NCBI GenBank assembly: GCA_036274695.1
Contig: DASUFF010000095.1
Coordinates: forward strand, 1 to 46,819
Origin: DASUFF01 sp036274695
Lineage (GTDB): Bacteria > UBA10199 > JACPAL01 > GCA-016699445
Reading direction: 5' to 3'
DNA: 46,819 bases
This document shows, in pieces, positions 16,738-24,455 of the stretch. The translations under genes and the position numbers were made by a program. A model generated the notes under the pieces. The model had not been told where the DNA came from and made no database searches. It saw only the letters and a program-made list of their open reading frames with translations. The first letter of the stretch is position 1; every line of letters starts with the position of its first letter.

Positions 16738-18705
16738 ATGTCGATCGACTCGTTGAGCCAGGAATCGCGGGTTTTCCCTCCGCCGCCTTCCGCCCGCCAG
16801 GCCTCGTGGATCAAGGATTTGCCGTCCTACCAAAAGATGTACGAACGCTCGCTGGCCGATCCCGAAGGCTTCTGGGGCGAGATCGCCGGCGAATTCTTCT
16901 GGCACCGCCCATGGTCGCGCGTCTTAAGCTACGATTGGAAAAATAAGATCGAAATCCGCTGGTTCGAAGGCGGACAAACCAATCTCTGCGCCAACGCGAT
17001 CGATCGCCATTTGCCCAAGCACGCCGACCGAACGGCCTATCTGTGGATCGGCAACGAGGGCGAGGAGAAGCGGATCACCTACGGAGACTTGGCACGGGAC
17101 GTGGGCCGGACGGCGAACGCCCTCAAACGCCTGGGCGTGCGCAAGGGCGACCGCGTAGCCCTCTACCTCCCGATGATTCCGGAACTTCCCGTCGCCATGC
17201 TCGCCTGCGCCCGGATCGGGGCGGTCCATTCGGTCATCTTCGGCGGCTTTTCGTCGGACGCCTTGAAGGGACGATTGATGGATTCCGGGGCGAAGATCCT
17301 CATCACGAGCGACGGGGCCTTCCGCGGCCCGAAAAAAATACCTTTGAAGGAAATGGCCGACGCCGCCTTGGCCGCGGCCGCAAAGGAAGGACACGAGGTT
17401 CCCACATGCCTGGTGGTTCGGCGCACGAAGGACAAGGTGCCCTTCTCCCTAGGCCGGGACCGCTGGTGGCACGACGTCGTTCCCGAAGAATCCCCCGAAT
17501 GTCCGGCCGAGGTGATGGATTCGGAGGACCCGCTTTTCATCCTGTACACGTCGGGCTCCACCGGCAAACCCAAGGGCGTCCTGCACACGACGGCCGGCTA
17601 CATGATCCACACCGCCACCACCTTTAAATACGTCTTCGACGACCGCCCGGAAGACCTTTTTTTCTGCACGGCGGACATCGGCTGGATCACCGGGCACAGC
17701 TACTTGGTCTACGGACCTCTGTGCCGCGCGGCCTCGATGATCCTCTTCGAGGGCGTCCCCAATCATCCGAAGCCCGACCGCCTCTGGGAGATCGTCGCCA
17801 AGCACAAGGTCACCATTCTCTATACCGCTCCGACGGCGATCCGATCCCTCATGCGCGAGGGCGAGGAGTGGCCTGCCAAACACGACCTATCTTCGTTGCG
17901 CGTCCTCGGAACGGTGGGAGAGCCCATCAACCCCGAGGCCTGGATGTGGTACCACCGCGTCATCGGCAAGGAGCGCTGTCCCGTCGTCGACACCTGGTGG
18001 CAGACGGAGACTGGCGGCATCCTGATCTCCCCCCTTCCCGGCTCCGTCCCCACGAAACCCGGCTCGGCTTGCCTTCCCTTTTTCGGCGTCGAGCCGGCCG
18101 TCTTCCGCGAGGACGGATCGGAGTGCGGCGTCGACGAAGGCGGCAACCTGGTGATCAAGCGCCCCTGGCCGGGCATCATGAGGACGGTCTACGGCCACCA
18201 CGAGCGGTTCCGCGAAACCTATTTCTCCCGCTATCCCGGCGCCTATTTCACCGGCGACGGCGCCCGCAAAGACGCCGACGGTTATTATTGGATCGTGGGA
18301 CGGATCGACGACGTGTTGAAGGTCTCGGGCCACCGGATCGGAACGGCCGAGGTGGAAAGCGCTCTCGTTTCCCATCCCGCCGTGGCGGAGGCCGCCGTGG
18401 TAGGGTTCCCGCACGAGGTCAAGGGCGAGGGGATTCATGCGTTCGTGGTGTTAAAACAAGGCGTAGGGGCGATTCATGAATCGCCCCTACGGGACCACGT
18501 CGCCGGAGAATTGGGCGCCATCGCCAAACCGGATCGCGTTCAATTTGCCGACGCCCTCCCGAAGACCCGCTCCGGAAAGATCATGCGCCGTATTTTAAGG
18601 AAGATCGCCGAGGGAAAGCCGGAGGAAATCGGGGACACATCGACCCTGGCCGATCCGTCGGTGGTCGATGCTCTGGTGAAATCACATGGAAGGGGCGGTC
18701 ACTGA
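16738..18705 (+). CDS. acs: acetyl-CoA synthetase
   Basis: Acs makes acetyl-CoA from acetate, ATP and CoA through acetyl-AMP. The ATG at 16738 follows a GGGGG ribosome-binding site and gives 655 residues, the family length. The P-loop-like motif YTSGSTGKPKG is near residue 268. The segment DTWWQTETGG and the hinge motif RIDDVLKVSGHRIG follow, and the conserved acetylatable lysine is in KTRSGKIMRR (near residue 610). A perfect 28-bp palindrome (18463-18490) lies in frame in the C-terminal domain and encodes VGAIHESPL; see the repeat entry. The last 24 bp overlap the 3' end of the convergent lytic transglycosylase gene. Confidence 0.96.
   Translation: MSIDSLSQESRVFPPPPSARQASWIKDLPSYQKMYERSLADPEGFWGEIAGEFFWHRPWSRVLSYDWKNKIEIRWFEGGQTNLCANAIDRHLPKHADRTAYLWIGNEGEEKRITYGDLARDVGRTANALKRLGVRKGDRVALYLPMIPELPVAMLACARIGAVHSVIFGGFSSDALKGRLMDSGAKILITSDGAFRGPKKIPLKEMADAALAAAAKEGHEVPTCLVVRRTKDKVPFSLGRDRWWHDVVPEESPECPAEVMDSEDPLFILYTSGSTGKPKGVLHTTAGYMIHTATTFKYVFDDRPEDLFFCTADIGWITGHSYLVYGPLCRAASMILFEGVPNHPKPDRLWEIVAKHKVTILYTAPTAIRSLMREGEEWPAKHDLSSLRVLGTVGEPINPEAWMWYHRVIGKERCPVVDTWWQTETGGILISPLPGSVPTKPGSACLPFFGVEPAVFREDGSECGVDEGGNLVIKRPWPGIMRTVYGHHERFRETYFSRYPGAYFTGDGARKDADGYYWIVGRIDDVLKVSGHRIGTAEVESALVSHPAVAEAAVVGFPHEVKGEGIHAFVVLKQGVGAIHESPLRDHVAGELGAIAKPDRVQFADALPKTRSGKIMRRILRKIAEGKPEEIGDTSTLADPSVVDALVKSHGRGGH
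18463..18490. repeat. 28-bp perfect palindrome inside acs, copy 1
   Basis: The half-site GTAGGGGCGATTCA is followed directly by its exact reverse complement. It is read in the frame GTA GGG GCG ATT CAT GAA..., adding Val-Gly-Ala-Ile-His-Glu-Ser-Pro-Leu in a loop of the Acs C-terminal domain that is variable between species. The other two frames contain stop codons (TAG at the second base, TGA across the centre). A second copy is in ddl at 24047-24074. Confidence 0.9.
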
Positions 18706-20106
18706 GGCCTTCGAAGCCCCGCCGCGCTTGGTCTTCTTAGAAACCTTGCCCGATTTCTTCTTCTCGCCCTTCGAACGCAGGGCCAGCTGGCCCTTATGCT
18801 TTTTGGAATTCTTGGCGTAGTGGGCCTTGCCGGCGGTGGTGCGAATCGTCAATTTCTGGCCCGCGCGCATGCGCGACCAATTGACCTGAGGATTATAGTC
18901 CCTTAGCGCGGCGACGCTGACGCCCAGCTTGCGGCTGATGGACCGGACGTTGTCGCCCTTCCGCACGCGGTAGGCGATCATCCGTCCGCCGCTGCGCCGG
19001 CGCTCGTAGTTCTTTTCGTAAAATTCTTCGCCCACAGGCGCCGTCAGGGGGATGACGATCTTGGTGCCTCCCCGAATCGTGTCGTCGGGAGAGAGGCCGT
19101 TCGCCGCGGCGAGCAACTCGACGGGGATGTCGCGCTCCTTCGCCAGACTGCGGACGGAGGTGGTGTCGTCGACCTTGTCGGTCTCTTCCCCCATCAACCG
19201 GTCGTCGGGAAGGGCCGCCAGGGCGCTTAAGAATTTTTCTTTGCTTCCGGCGGGGACCTTGAGCGAGTAGGGCCCGCCCGAAAGCGGCGTCACCCAGTGC
19301 AGAAGCTCCGGATTCAAGGTCTTTAAGGTATCGTAGTCCGTGCCCGCGCACTTCGCGGCCACGCGCAGGTCCACGGGACGATTCAACTCGGCTCTCTCGA
19401 AGAGCACGGGTTTCTCGTATTCCGTGCGAAATCCGTACTTCTCCGGATCCTTTGCGAGGACCGCCGCGGCGATGAGTTTCGGCACGTAGTCCTTGGTCTC
19501 GTTGCGCAGGTACTTGCCTTCGGAGAGCTCCCAAAAGTCCTCGGTGGCGTACTTCTTGATGGCGCGGTCGATCTTGCCCTCGCCCGCGTTGTAACCGGCG
19601 GCGGCGAGGTACCAGTCGTTGAAGCGGTCGTAGAGCTCTTTCAGATACTTCGCGGCGGCGACGGTCGATTTCTCGGGATCGCGGCGTTCGTCGACCCATT
19701 GGTCGACGCGAAGTCCGTAACGGATGCCCGTCTGGTAAATGAACTGCCAAGTGCCCGAGGCCGCTGCCCGCGAATAGGCGTGGGGATTGAATCCGCTTTC
19801 GATCATCGCCAGATAGACCAAGTCCTGGGGAAGCCCGTTCTGGCGCAATACCTGACGGATCATCGGGATGTACCGGCCGGACCGGGCCAGGTAGCGCTCG
19901 AAGTAGGGGCGGCCCTTGCCCTGGAAGTAATTCATCCAGTCCTGGACCCTGTCATTCATCACCAAGGGGATATCGGGCCGTTGAACTTCCGCGAAATGGT
20001 CTTCGGGGATCCCCTTCTCCACCCGCTTGGGGGCCGTGGCACAGGCCGCGCTGAGGCCTAAGACGGCGAGAAGGGTTATGCCTGTGAATCTTTGAATGAT
20101 CCTCAT
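18682..20106 (-). CDS. mltD: MltD-like membrane-bound lytic murein transglycosylase with LysM domains
   Basis: This 474-residue lipoprotein candidate has a signal peptide ending LSAACATAP, with the cysteine near residue 22. The transglycosylase (SLT) domain follows (about 75-215), with the catalytic glutamate in MIESGFNPHAYS and the family motifs SGTWQFIYQTG and AAGYNAGEG. Two LysM peptidoglycan-binding modules come next (about 310-355 and 378-423; the second is AYRVRKGDNVRSISRKLG...), then a Lys/Ser-rich basic tail. The enzyme cleaves glycan strands to 1,6-anhydro ends. It lies just downstream of ftsZ but has its own promoter, which fits a role in septal wall remodelling; that role is an inference. 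Confidence 0.93.
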   Translation of the reverse strand: MRIIQRFTGITLLAVLGLSAACATAPKRVEKGIPEDHFAEVQRPDIPLVMNDRVQDWMNYFQGKGRPYFERYLARSGRYIPMIRQVLRQNGLPQDLVYLAMIESGFNPHAYSRAAASGTWQFIYQTGIRYGLRVDQWVDERRDPEKSTVAAAKYLKELYDRFNDWYLAAAGYNAGEGKIDRAIKKYATEDFWELSEGKYLRNETKDYVPKLIAAAVLAKDPEKYGFRTEYEKPVLFERAELNRPVDLRVAAKCAGTDYDTLKTLNPELLHWVTPLSGGPYSLKVPAGSKEKFLSALAALPDDRLMGEETDKVDDTTSVRSLAKERDIPVELLAAANGLSPDDTIRGGTKIVIPLTAPVGEEFYEKNYERRRSGGRMIAYRVRKGDNVRSISRKLGVSVAALRDYNPQVNWSRMRAGQKLTIRTTAGKAHYAKNSKKHKGQLALRSKGEKKKSGKVSKKTKRGGASKASVTAPSM

Positions 20107-20116
20107 ACCTTAAGTA

Positions 20117-20164
20117 ACTTGTCGGGAATAGCACCATTAAACCGTCATTTTTCCGACAAGTCAA
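20117..20164 (-). promoter_or_regulatory. mltD promoter with overlapping 9-bp inverted repeat (candidate operator)
   Basis: On the minus strand a -35 TTGACT (20164-20159) and a -10 TTTAAT (20141-20136, five of six matches) are separated by exactly 17 bp, placing the start of transcription near 20129, about 23 bp before the mltD ATG. A perfect 9-bp inverted repeat, ACTTGTCGG (20117-20125) and CCGACAAGT (20153-20161), brackets the -10 and overlaps the -35. That arrangement suits binding of a repressor; the regulator is unknown. Confidence 0.65.
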
Positions 20165-20171
20165 AGCTTTT

Positions 20172-20201
20172 CCCGCTTTTCCAGCGGGACAGCGCTCGCT
20201 A
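20172..20201 (-). repeat. partial TAGCGAGCG-hairpin repeat downstream of ftsZ
   Basis: On the minus strand the sequence TAGCGAGCG (20201-20193) is followed by a small hairpin with stem CCCGCT/AGCGGG (20188-20183 and 20177-20172). TAGCGAGC followed by a GC-rich hairpin is also how the two repeats at 30298 and 38118 begin, so this may be a degenerate third copy. No T-run follows, so it is a weak candidate as an intrinsic terminator for ftsZ. Confidence 0.4.
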
Positions 20202-20229
20202 CGGCTCGTTACGGAAGCTAGTCGGCCCT

Positions 20230-21501
20230 TTAGTCGGCATGTTTCCTTAAAAATGTCGGAATATCGTATTCATCGGCATCCGCCTCCCGGCTCATGAAGT
20301 CCTGCATCCGATAATCGCCCATCATCCTTTTAAGGTCCGACGGCACGGGGATCCGCGGACGCCCGGAAGGAACGGAGCGAGGCGCCGGTTCTTCCATTTC
20401 CACTTCTTGCAAGGCGGGTTCCGGCATCGAAGACGCGGCCAGGGGGATTTCCATGACCGGTTCCCGCGACGGCTGCTTCTTGTACGGAACGAATTCCGAG
20501 GAGCGCTTCGTCGCCTTCTCGAAGCCGGTGGCGATGACGGTCACGCGGACCTGCGAGCCCAAGGTCGGATCGACGACGGCGCCGAAGATGATGTTGGCGT
20601 CCTCGTGCGCCTCTTCCTGGATCAGCTTCGCCGCCTCGTTGACCTCGAAGAGCGTCAAGTCGGGCCCGCCGGTGACGTTGAGCAGAATGCCGGTGGCTCC
20701 GCGGATGGAGATGTTCTCCAAAAGGGGCGAGGAGACGGCACGGGTCGCAGCCTCGTTGGCGCGGTGCTCGCCCGAGGCGAAACCGCTGCCCATCAAGGTC
20801 GTCCCCATCGTGCTCATCACGGTCCGAATGTCGGCGAAGTCCAGGTTGATCAGGCCTTCGACCAAGATCAGATCGGAAATGCCGCGGACGGCGTGCAGAA
20901 GGACCTCGTCGGCCATCTTGAAGGCGTCGGTCAAGGCCATCTGCTTGCCGGCCACCACCAAGAGACGCTCATTGGGGATGCTGATCAGGCTGTCGACCGA
21001 TTCCTCGAGAGCATCCAACCCCTGCTGCGCGAAGCGGCTGCGCCGCTTCCCTTCGAAACTGAAAGGCTTGGTGACGACGCCGATGGTCAGTGCCCCCAGG
21101 TCGCGTGCGATGCGCGCGATGACCGGCGCCGCCCCCGTGCCCGTCCCGCCGCCCATGCCGGCGGTGATGAAGATCATGTCCGCCCCTTCGAGGAGCTTGG
21201 TGACCTCCGCTTCGCTCTCGATGGCGGCCTTGCGCCCGACTTCCGGATCCGCACCGGCGCCCAGGCCGCGCGTCAAGTCCTTGCCCAGTTGCATCTTGAC
21301 GTTTGCCCGGTTGCCCTTGAGCGCCTGAAGGTCGGTGTTGGCGGCGATGAAGTCGATGCCGCCGGTGCTTAAAACGCGCTCCAGACCCGAAGCGCTCCAT
21401 TGTTCGATCATCGTATTGACCGCGTTCCCGCCGGCCCCGCCGACGCCGATGACCTTTATCTTTGCGCCCTGCACCACTTCTTCTTCGACAAGTTCAAACA
21501 T
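20230..21501 (-). CDS. ftsZ: cell division GTPase FtsZ
   Basis: FtsZ polymerises into the Z-ring that organises septation. The 423-residue protein has the tubulin GTP-binding signature GGGTGTGAAP at residues 117-126, the nucleotide loop NTDLQAL, and a C-terminal linker ending in the conserved peptide DEYDIPTFLRKHAD that binds FtsA and other partners. Between helix H1 and strand S2 the sequence reads MIEQWSASGLERVLSTGGID, about ten residues longer than in usual FtsZ proteins (MIE-x-GL-x-GV-x-F). A GGGGG ribosome-binding site precedes the ATG in the 30-bp gap after ftsA. Confidence 0.97.
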   Translation of the reverse strand: MFELVEEEVVQGAKIKVIGVGGAGGNAVNTMIEQWSASGLERVLSTGGIDFIAANTDLQALKGNRANVKMQLGKDLTRGLGAGADPEVGRKAAIESEAEVTKLLEGADMIFITAGMGGGTGTGAAPVIARIARDLGALTIGVVTKPFSFEGKRRSRFAQQGLDALEESVDSLISIPNERLLVVAGKQMALTDAFKMADEVLLHAVRGISDLILVEGLINLDFADIRTVMSTMGTTLMGSGFASGEHRANEAATRAVSSPLLENISIRGATGILLNVTGGPDLTLFEVNEAAKLIQEEAHEDANIIFGAVVDPTLGSQVRVTVIATGFEKATKRSSEFVPYKKQPSREPVMEIPLAASSMPEPALQEVEMEEPAPRSVPSGRPRIPVPSDLKRMMGDYRMQDFMSREADADEYDIPTFLRKHAD

Positions 21502-21531
21502 GATGCCCCCTGTGTTTCATCCAGCGAAAAT

Positions 21532-22758
21532 TTAGAAAATCTCTTCGATCCACTCTCTCATCCGCTCCTTCACCTTGTGATAAACGTTATCCTCCCGGTT
21601 CCTGAAGATCCGGTTGCCCTGGTTGCGGCTTCCGTACAGCACGAGACCTACGCCAGTGGCGTGCAGCGGGTTCTTCACCACGTCCACCAAACCGCCGATG
21701 CCCTTCGGAATGCCTCTGCGCACGGGGAGGTTGAAGACCTGCTCGGCCAGTTCCGGCATCCCTTCCAGCAGCGTGCTGCCGCCGGTCAAAACGATGCCGG
21801 AGGCGATCATGTCCTCGTAGCCGGACTTTACGATCTCCTGCTTGATCAGGGTGAAGATTTCCTCCACGCGCGGCTCCACGATCTCCGAGAGGATCTGGCG
21901 CGAGATGATGCGGTCCGAGCGGCCGCCGACGGACGGGACCTCGATGGTCTCCTCGCGCCCGACGAGCGACGACAGGGCGCAGCCAAACTTCTGTTTGATC
22001 TTCTCCGCCTCGACCAGAGGCGTGCGCAGACCGATGGCGATGTCGTTGGCGATGTGGTTGCCGCCCACCGACAGGACCGACGTATGAACCAGGCTGCCTC
22101 CCGAGAAGACGGCCAGGTCGGTCGTCCCGCCGCCGATGTCGATCAGGGCGACGCCCAGGTCCTTCTCTTCCTGCGTCAGCGTCGCCTCCGCCGCCGCGAG
22201 CTGCTCCAAGATGATGTCGTTCACGTTCAGCCCCGCTCGGTTGCAGCACTTCACGATGTTCTGGGCCGAGGTCACGGCGGCGGTGACGATGTGAACCTTC
22301 GCCTCGAGCCTGACGCCCGACATGCCGATCGGGTCCTTGATGCCGTCCTGCTCGTCGACCACGAACTCCTGCGGGATGACGTGGATGACCTCGCGGTCCA
22401 GGGGGATCGCCACGGCCTGGGCGGCGTCGATGGCCTTCTCGACGTCCGCGGCCCTCACCTCCCGGTCCTTCAGGGCGCAGATGCCGTGGCTGTTGATGCC
22501 CCGGATGTGCCCGCCGGCGATGCCGGTGTAGACCGAGCCGATCGGGCCTCCCGCGATCGCTTCCGCTTCTTCGATCGCCCGGCGGATCGACTCCACCGTG
22601 CTTTCGATGTTGATGACGACGCCCTTTCTCAAACCCTTGGAAGGCGAGGTGCCGACGCCGATGATGTCCACTCCATCCTCAACGACTTGCCCGACGATCG
22701 CGCTGATCTTCGTCGTCCCGATATCGAGCCCCACCACAAGATTGTCCTTCTTTCCCAT
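21532..22758 (-). CDS. ftsA: cell division protein FtsA
   Basis: FtsA is the actin-like ATPase that tethers FtsZ to the membrane. The 408-residue protein starts with the phosphate-1 motif VGLDIGTTKISAIVG, has the second ATPase motif LIDIGGGTTDLAVF and the adenosine motif VLTGGSTLLEGM. A 1C/SHS2 subdomain is inserted after the first motif. It ends in an amphipathic helix (HKVKERMREWIEEIF) that serves as the membrane-targeting sequence. An AGGGGG ribosome-binding site lies in the 12-bp gap after ftsQ. The order ftsQ-ftsA-ftsZ is the classical one. Confidence 0.97.
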   Translation of the reverse strand: MGKKDNLVVGLDIGTTKISAIVGQVVEDGVDIIGVGTSPSKGLRKGVVINIESTVESIRRAIEEAEAIAGGPIGSVYTGIAGGHIRGINSHGICALKDREVRAADVEKAIDAAQAVAIPLDREVIHVIPQEFVVDEQDGIKDPIGMSGVRLEAKVHIVTAAVTSAQNIVKCCNRAGLNVNDIILEQLAAAEATLTQEEKDLGVALIDIGGGTTDLAVFSGGSLVHTSVLSVGGNHIANDIAIGLRTPLVEAEKIKQKFGCALSSLVGREETIEVPSVGGRSDRIISRQILSEIVEPRVEEIFTLIKQEIVKSGYEDMIASGIVLTGGSTLLEGMPELAEQVFNLPVRRGIPKGIGGLVDVVKNPLHATGVGLVLYGSRNQGNRIFRNREDNVYHKVKERMREWIEEIF

Positions 22759-22770
22759 CGTATGCCCCCT

Positions 22771-23541
22771 TTATAATTTCTGTTTAACGACGATTCTTCG
22801 ATCTAAACTTAAGTCGACCACCGACGGATTCTGATGCTGCGACTGGATCTGCCCCCACGCCTGAATGAAGCGCTGCATCCGCTGCTCCCACGTGAACGTC
22901 CCCCCCTCCGTTCCCAACGTCAGTTGGATGCAAGGCTCCTTCGTGAACACGGTCAGTCCCAATTTCGGATCCCAATGCGCCTCCGAAACGCCAATGGCGT
23001 TGAAGAGATCCGAGGTCTCCAGCGATTTGACGAAGGCCATGAGTCGCGGCAGATGCGCAGGGATCTGATCCGGCGTCAGCCCCGTCAGGATCGGAAAATC
23101 CTTGGGGTCCGCGGCGTCCAACTTTTTGAAGACGCGCCCCTCGCGGCTGACCAGGAACAGGTCGGAAGCGCCCGCGTCGCCCGCCAGCTCGATCAAGGCC
23201 GACGGCTCCTGCTCCTCCACCCAAACGAAAAGCCGCGCCGGGAAGCGTTTGGCGAGGCGCACGTCCTTCACCCACGGGTACCGGAGGATGCGCTCGCGGA
23301 CGTCCGCAAGCTTCAGCGTCAGGATGTTGTCGCCCTTGCGCACCTCCGAGAGACGGATCAGGTCGAACTCGTTCAAATGCTTCATCGGCGACATGACGAC
23401 GACTTCTTTGACGCGTAGAAACGCCGGCGGATCGCGGAACAGGAAGACCGTGCCCGCCACGAGGGCGGCGAACGCGGCGAGCTTGAGCGCGCGCCCCGCC
23501 CACTTCACGATCTTCCGGATTTTTTCCTTACGTTCCTTCAT
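22771..23541 (-). CDS. ftsQ: cell division protein FtsQ
   Basis: FtsQ is a single-pass inner-membrane protein that links early and late divisome proteins with FtsB and FtsL. The ATG at 23541 overlaps the ddl stop by four bases (ATGA) and gives 256 residues. A short basic cytoplasmic segment (KERKEKIRKIVKWAGRALK) precedes one transmembrane helix (LAAFAALVAGTVFLF, about 22-38). The periplasmic POTRA domain follows (FLRVKEVVVMSPMKHLNEFD...), then the beta domain with FPARLFVWVEEQEPSALIEL. Sequence conservation in this family is low, but the position between ddl and ftsA makes the call firm. Confidence 0.93.
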   Translation of the reverse strand: MKERKEKIRKIVKWAGRALKLAAFAALVAGTVFLFRDPPAFLRVKEVVVMSPMKHLNEFDLIRLSEVRKGDNILTLKLADVRERILRYPWVKDVRLAKRFPARLFVWVEEQEPSALIELAGDAGASDLFLVSREGRVFKKLDAADPKDFPILTGLTPDQIPAHLPRLMAFVKSLETSDLFNAIGVSEAHWDPKLGLTVFTKEPCIQLTLGTEGGTFTWEQRMQRFIQAWGQIQSQHQNPSVVDLSLDRRIVVKQKL

Positions 23542-24455
23542 ATTTTCAGCGCGGCCCCCTTCAAAACGTCCTCGCACAGATCCTCGAACGACAGCCCCGC
23601 CGCGGCGGCCGCTTTCGGCACCAGACTCGTCTCGGTCATGCCGGGAATGGTGTTCGCCTCCAGAAAATACGCGGCATCCTTCCGAAGGATGAAATCCAAG
23701 CGCGCGAAACCGGCGAGTCCCAGCACCTTCCAAGCCGCCTCCGACGTCTTTTGGAGACGGTCGCGCACGCCGTCCGGGATACGGGCCGGCACGATGTAGT
23801 CCGTCATGCCCTTCGTGTATTTCGACGTGAAATCGTAAAAGCCGCTCTTCGGGACGATCTCGATGACGGGCAGCGCGCGGCCGTTCAGGACGGAGACCGT
23901 CGTCTCGATTCCCTCGATGAACTCCTCGATCAGGACCGTCTCGTCGAGCTTCAAGGCCTCTTCCAGCGCGGCTTTGAAGTCCTTCTCCTCGCGCACGATG
24001 GAGATGCCGATGGTGGAACCTTCGCGGTTGGGTTTGACGACCAAAGGTAGGGGCAATTCATGAATTGCCCCTACGTCGCCGCGTTTCACAACCTGCCATT
24101 TCGGCGTCAGGATCGACGCGCCCATCTCCGAGACCAGCACCTTCTTCGCCAAAACCTTGTCCATGCAGACGGCGGAGGCCAGCGGGCCCGCGCCCGTGTA
24201 GGGAATCCCCATCACTTCGAGCAGCCCCTGGACGGCCCCGTCCTCCCCGTAACGCCCGTGCAGGGCGAGGAAGGCGACCGCGGCGCCCGAGGCCTTCAGC
24301 TTCTCCGGCAAGTCGCGTCCGACGTCGATCTCCACCACGTCGTGGCCGCGCGCCTTCAAGGCCTTGGCAACGGCAGCGCCGCTGCGAAGCGACACCTCGC
24401 GCTCCTTGGAAAGCCCTCCCAGGAGGACGGCGATTTTTTTACTCTTCGCCGACAA
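23538..24455 (-). CDS. ddl: D-alanine--D-alanine ligase
   Basis: Ddl joins two D-alanines with ATP for the end of the peptidoglycan stem. The 305-residue ATP-grasp protein starts KKIAVLLGGLSKEREVSLRSG, has the ALHGRYGEDGAVQG segment, the ATP-binding LVVKPNREGSTIG and the metal-binding EANTIPGMTETSLVP. It overlaps murB by 17 bp at its start and ftsQ by 4 bp at its end. A 28-bp palindrome (24047-24074) lies in frame just before the ATP-grasp strand and adds VGAIHELPL in the linker between the N-terminal and central domains, where family lengths vary. Confidence 0.96.
   Translation of the reverse strand: MSAKSKKIAVLLGGLSKEREVSLRSGAAVAKALKARGHDVVEIDVGRDLPEKLKASGAAVAFLALHGRYGEDGAVQGLLEVMGIPYTGAGPLASAVCMDKVLAKKVLVSEMGASILTPKWQVVKRGDVGAIHELPLPLVVKPNREGSTIGISIVREEKDFKAALEEALKLDETVLIEEFIEGIETTVSVLNGRALPVIEIVPKSGFYDFTSKYTKGMTDYIVPARIPDGVRDRLQKTSEAAWKVLGLAGFARLDFILRKDAAYFLEANTIPGMTETSLVPKAAAAAGLSFEDLCEDVLKGAALKI
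24047..24074. repeat. 28-bp perfect palindrome inside ddl, copy 2
   Basis: The half-site GTAGGGGCAATTCA is followed by its exact reverse complement. It differs from the acs copy only at position 9 and the symmetrical position 20, a compensatory pair that keeps the palindrome perfect. On the coding (minus) strand it is read in the same frame as in acs: GTA GGG GCA ATT CAT GAA..., Val-Gly-Ala-Ile-His-Glu-Leu-Pro-Leu. Confidence 0.9.

Noticed and set aside
18463..18490. The acs palindrome as an intrinsic terminator
   Set aside because: It lies inside the coding sequence more than 200 bp before the stop and has no T-run.
20172..20188. Definite terminator of ftsZ
   Set aside because: The stem is only six base pairs and no T-run follows on the transcribed strand.
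21400..22776. Long + strand open frames opposite ftsZ and ftsA
   Set aside because: They are shadows of strongly conserved genes, caused by high GC at third codon positions; they have no recognisable motif or ribosome-binding site.
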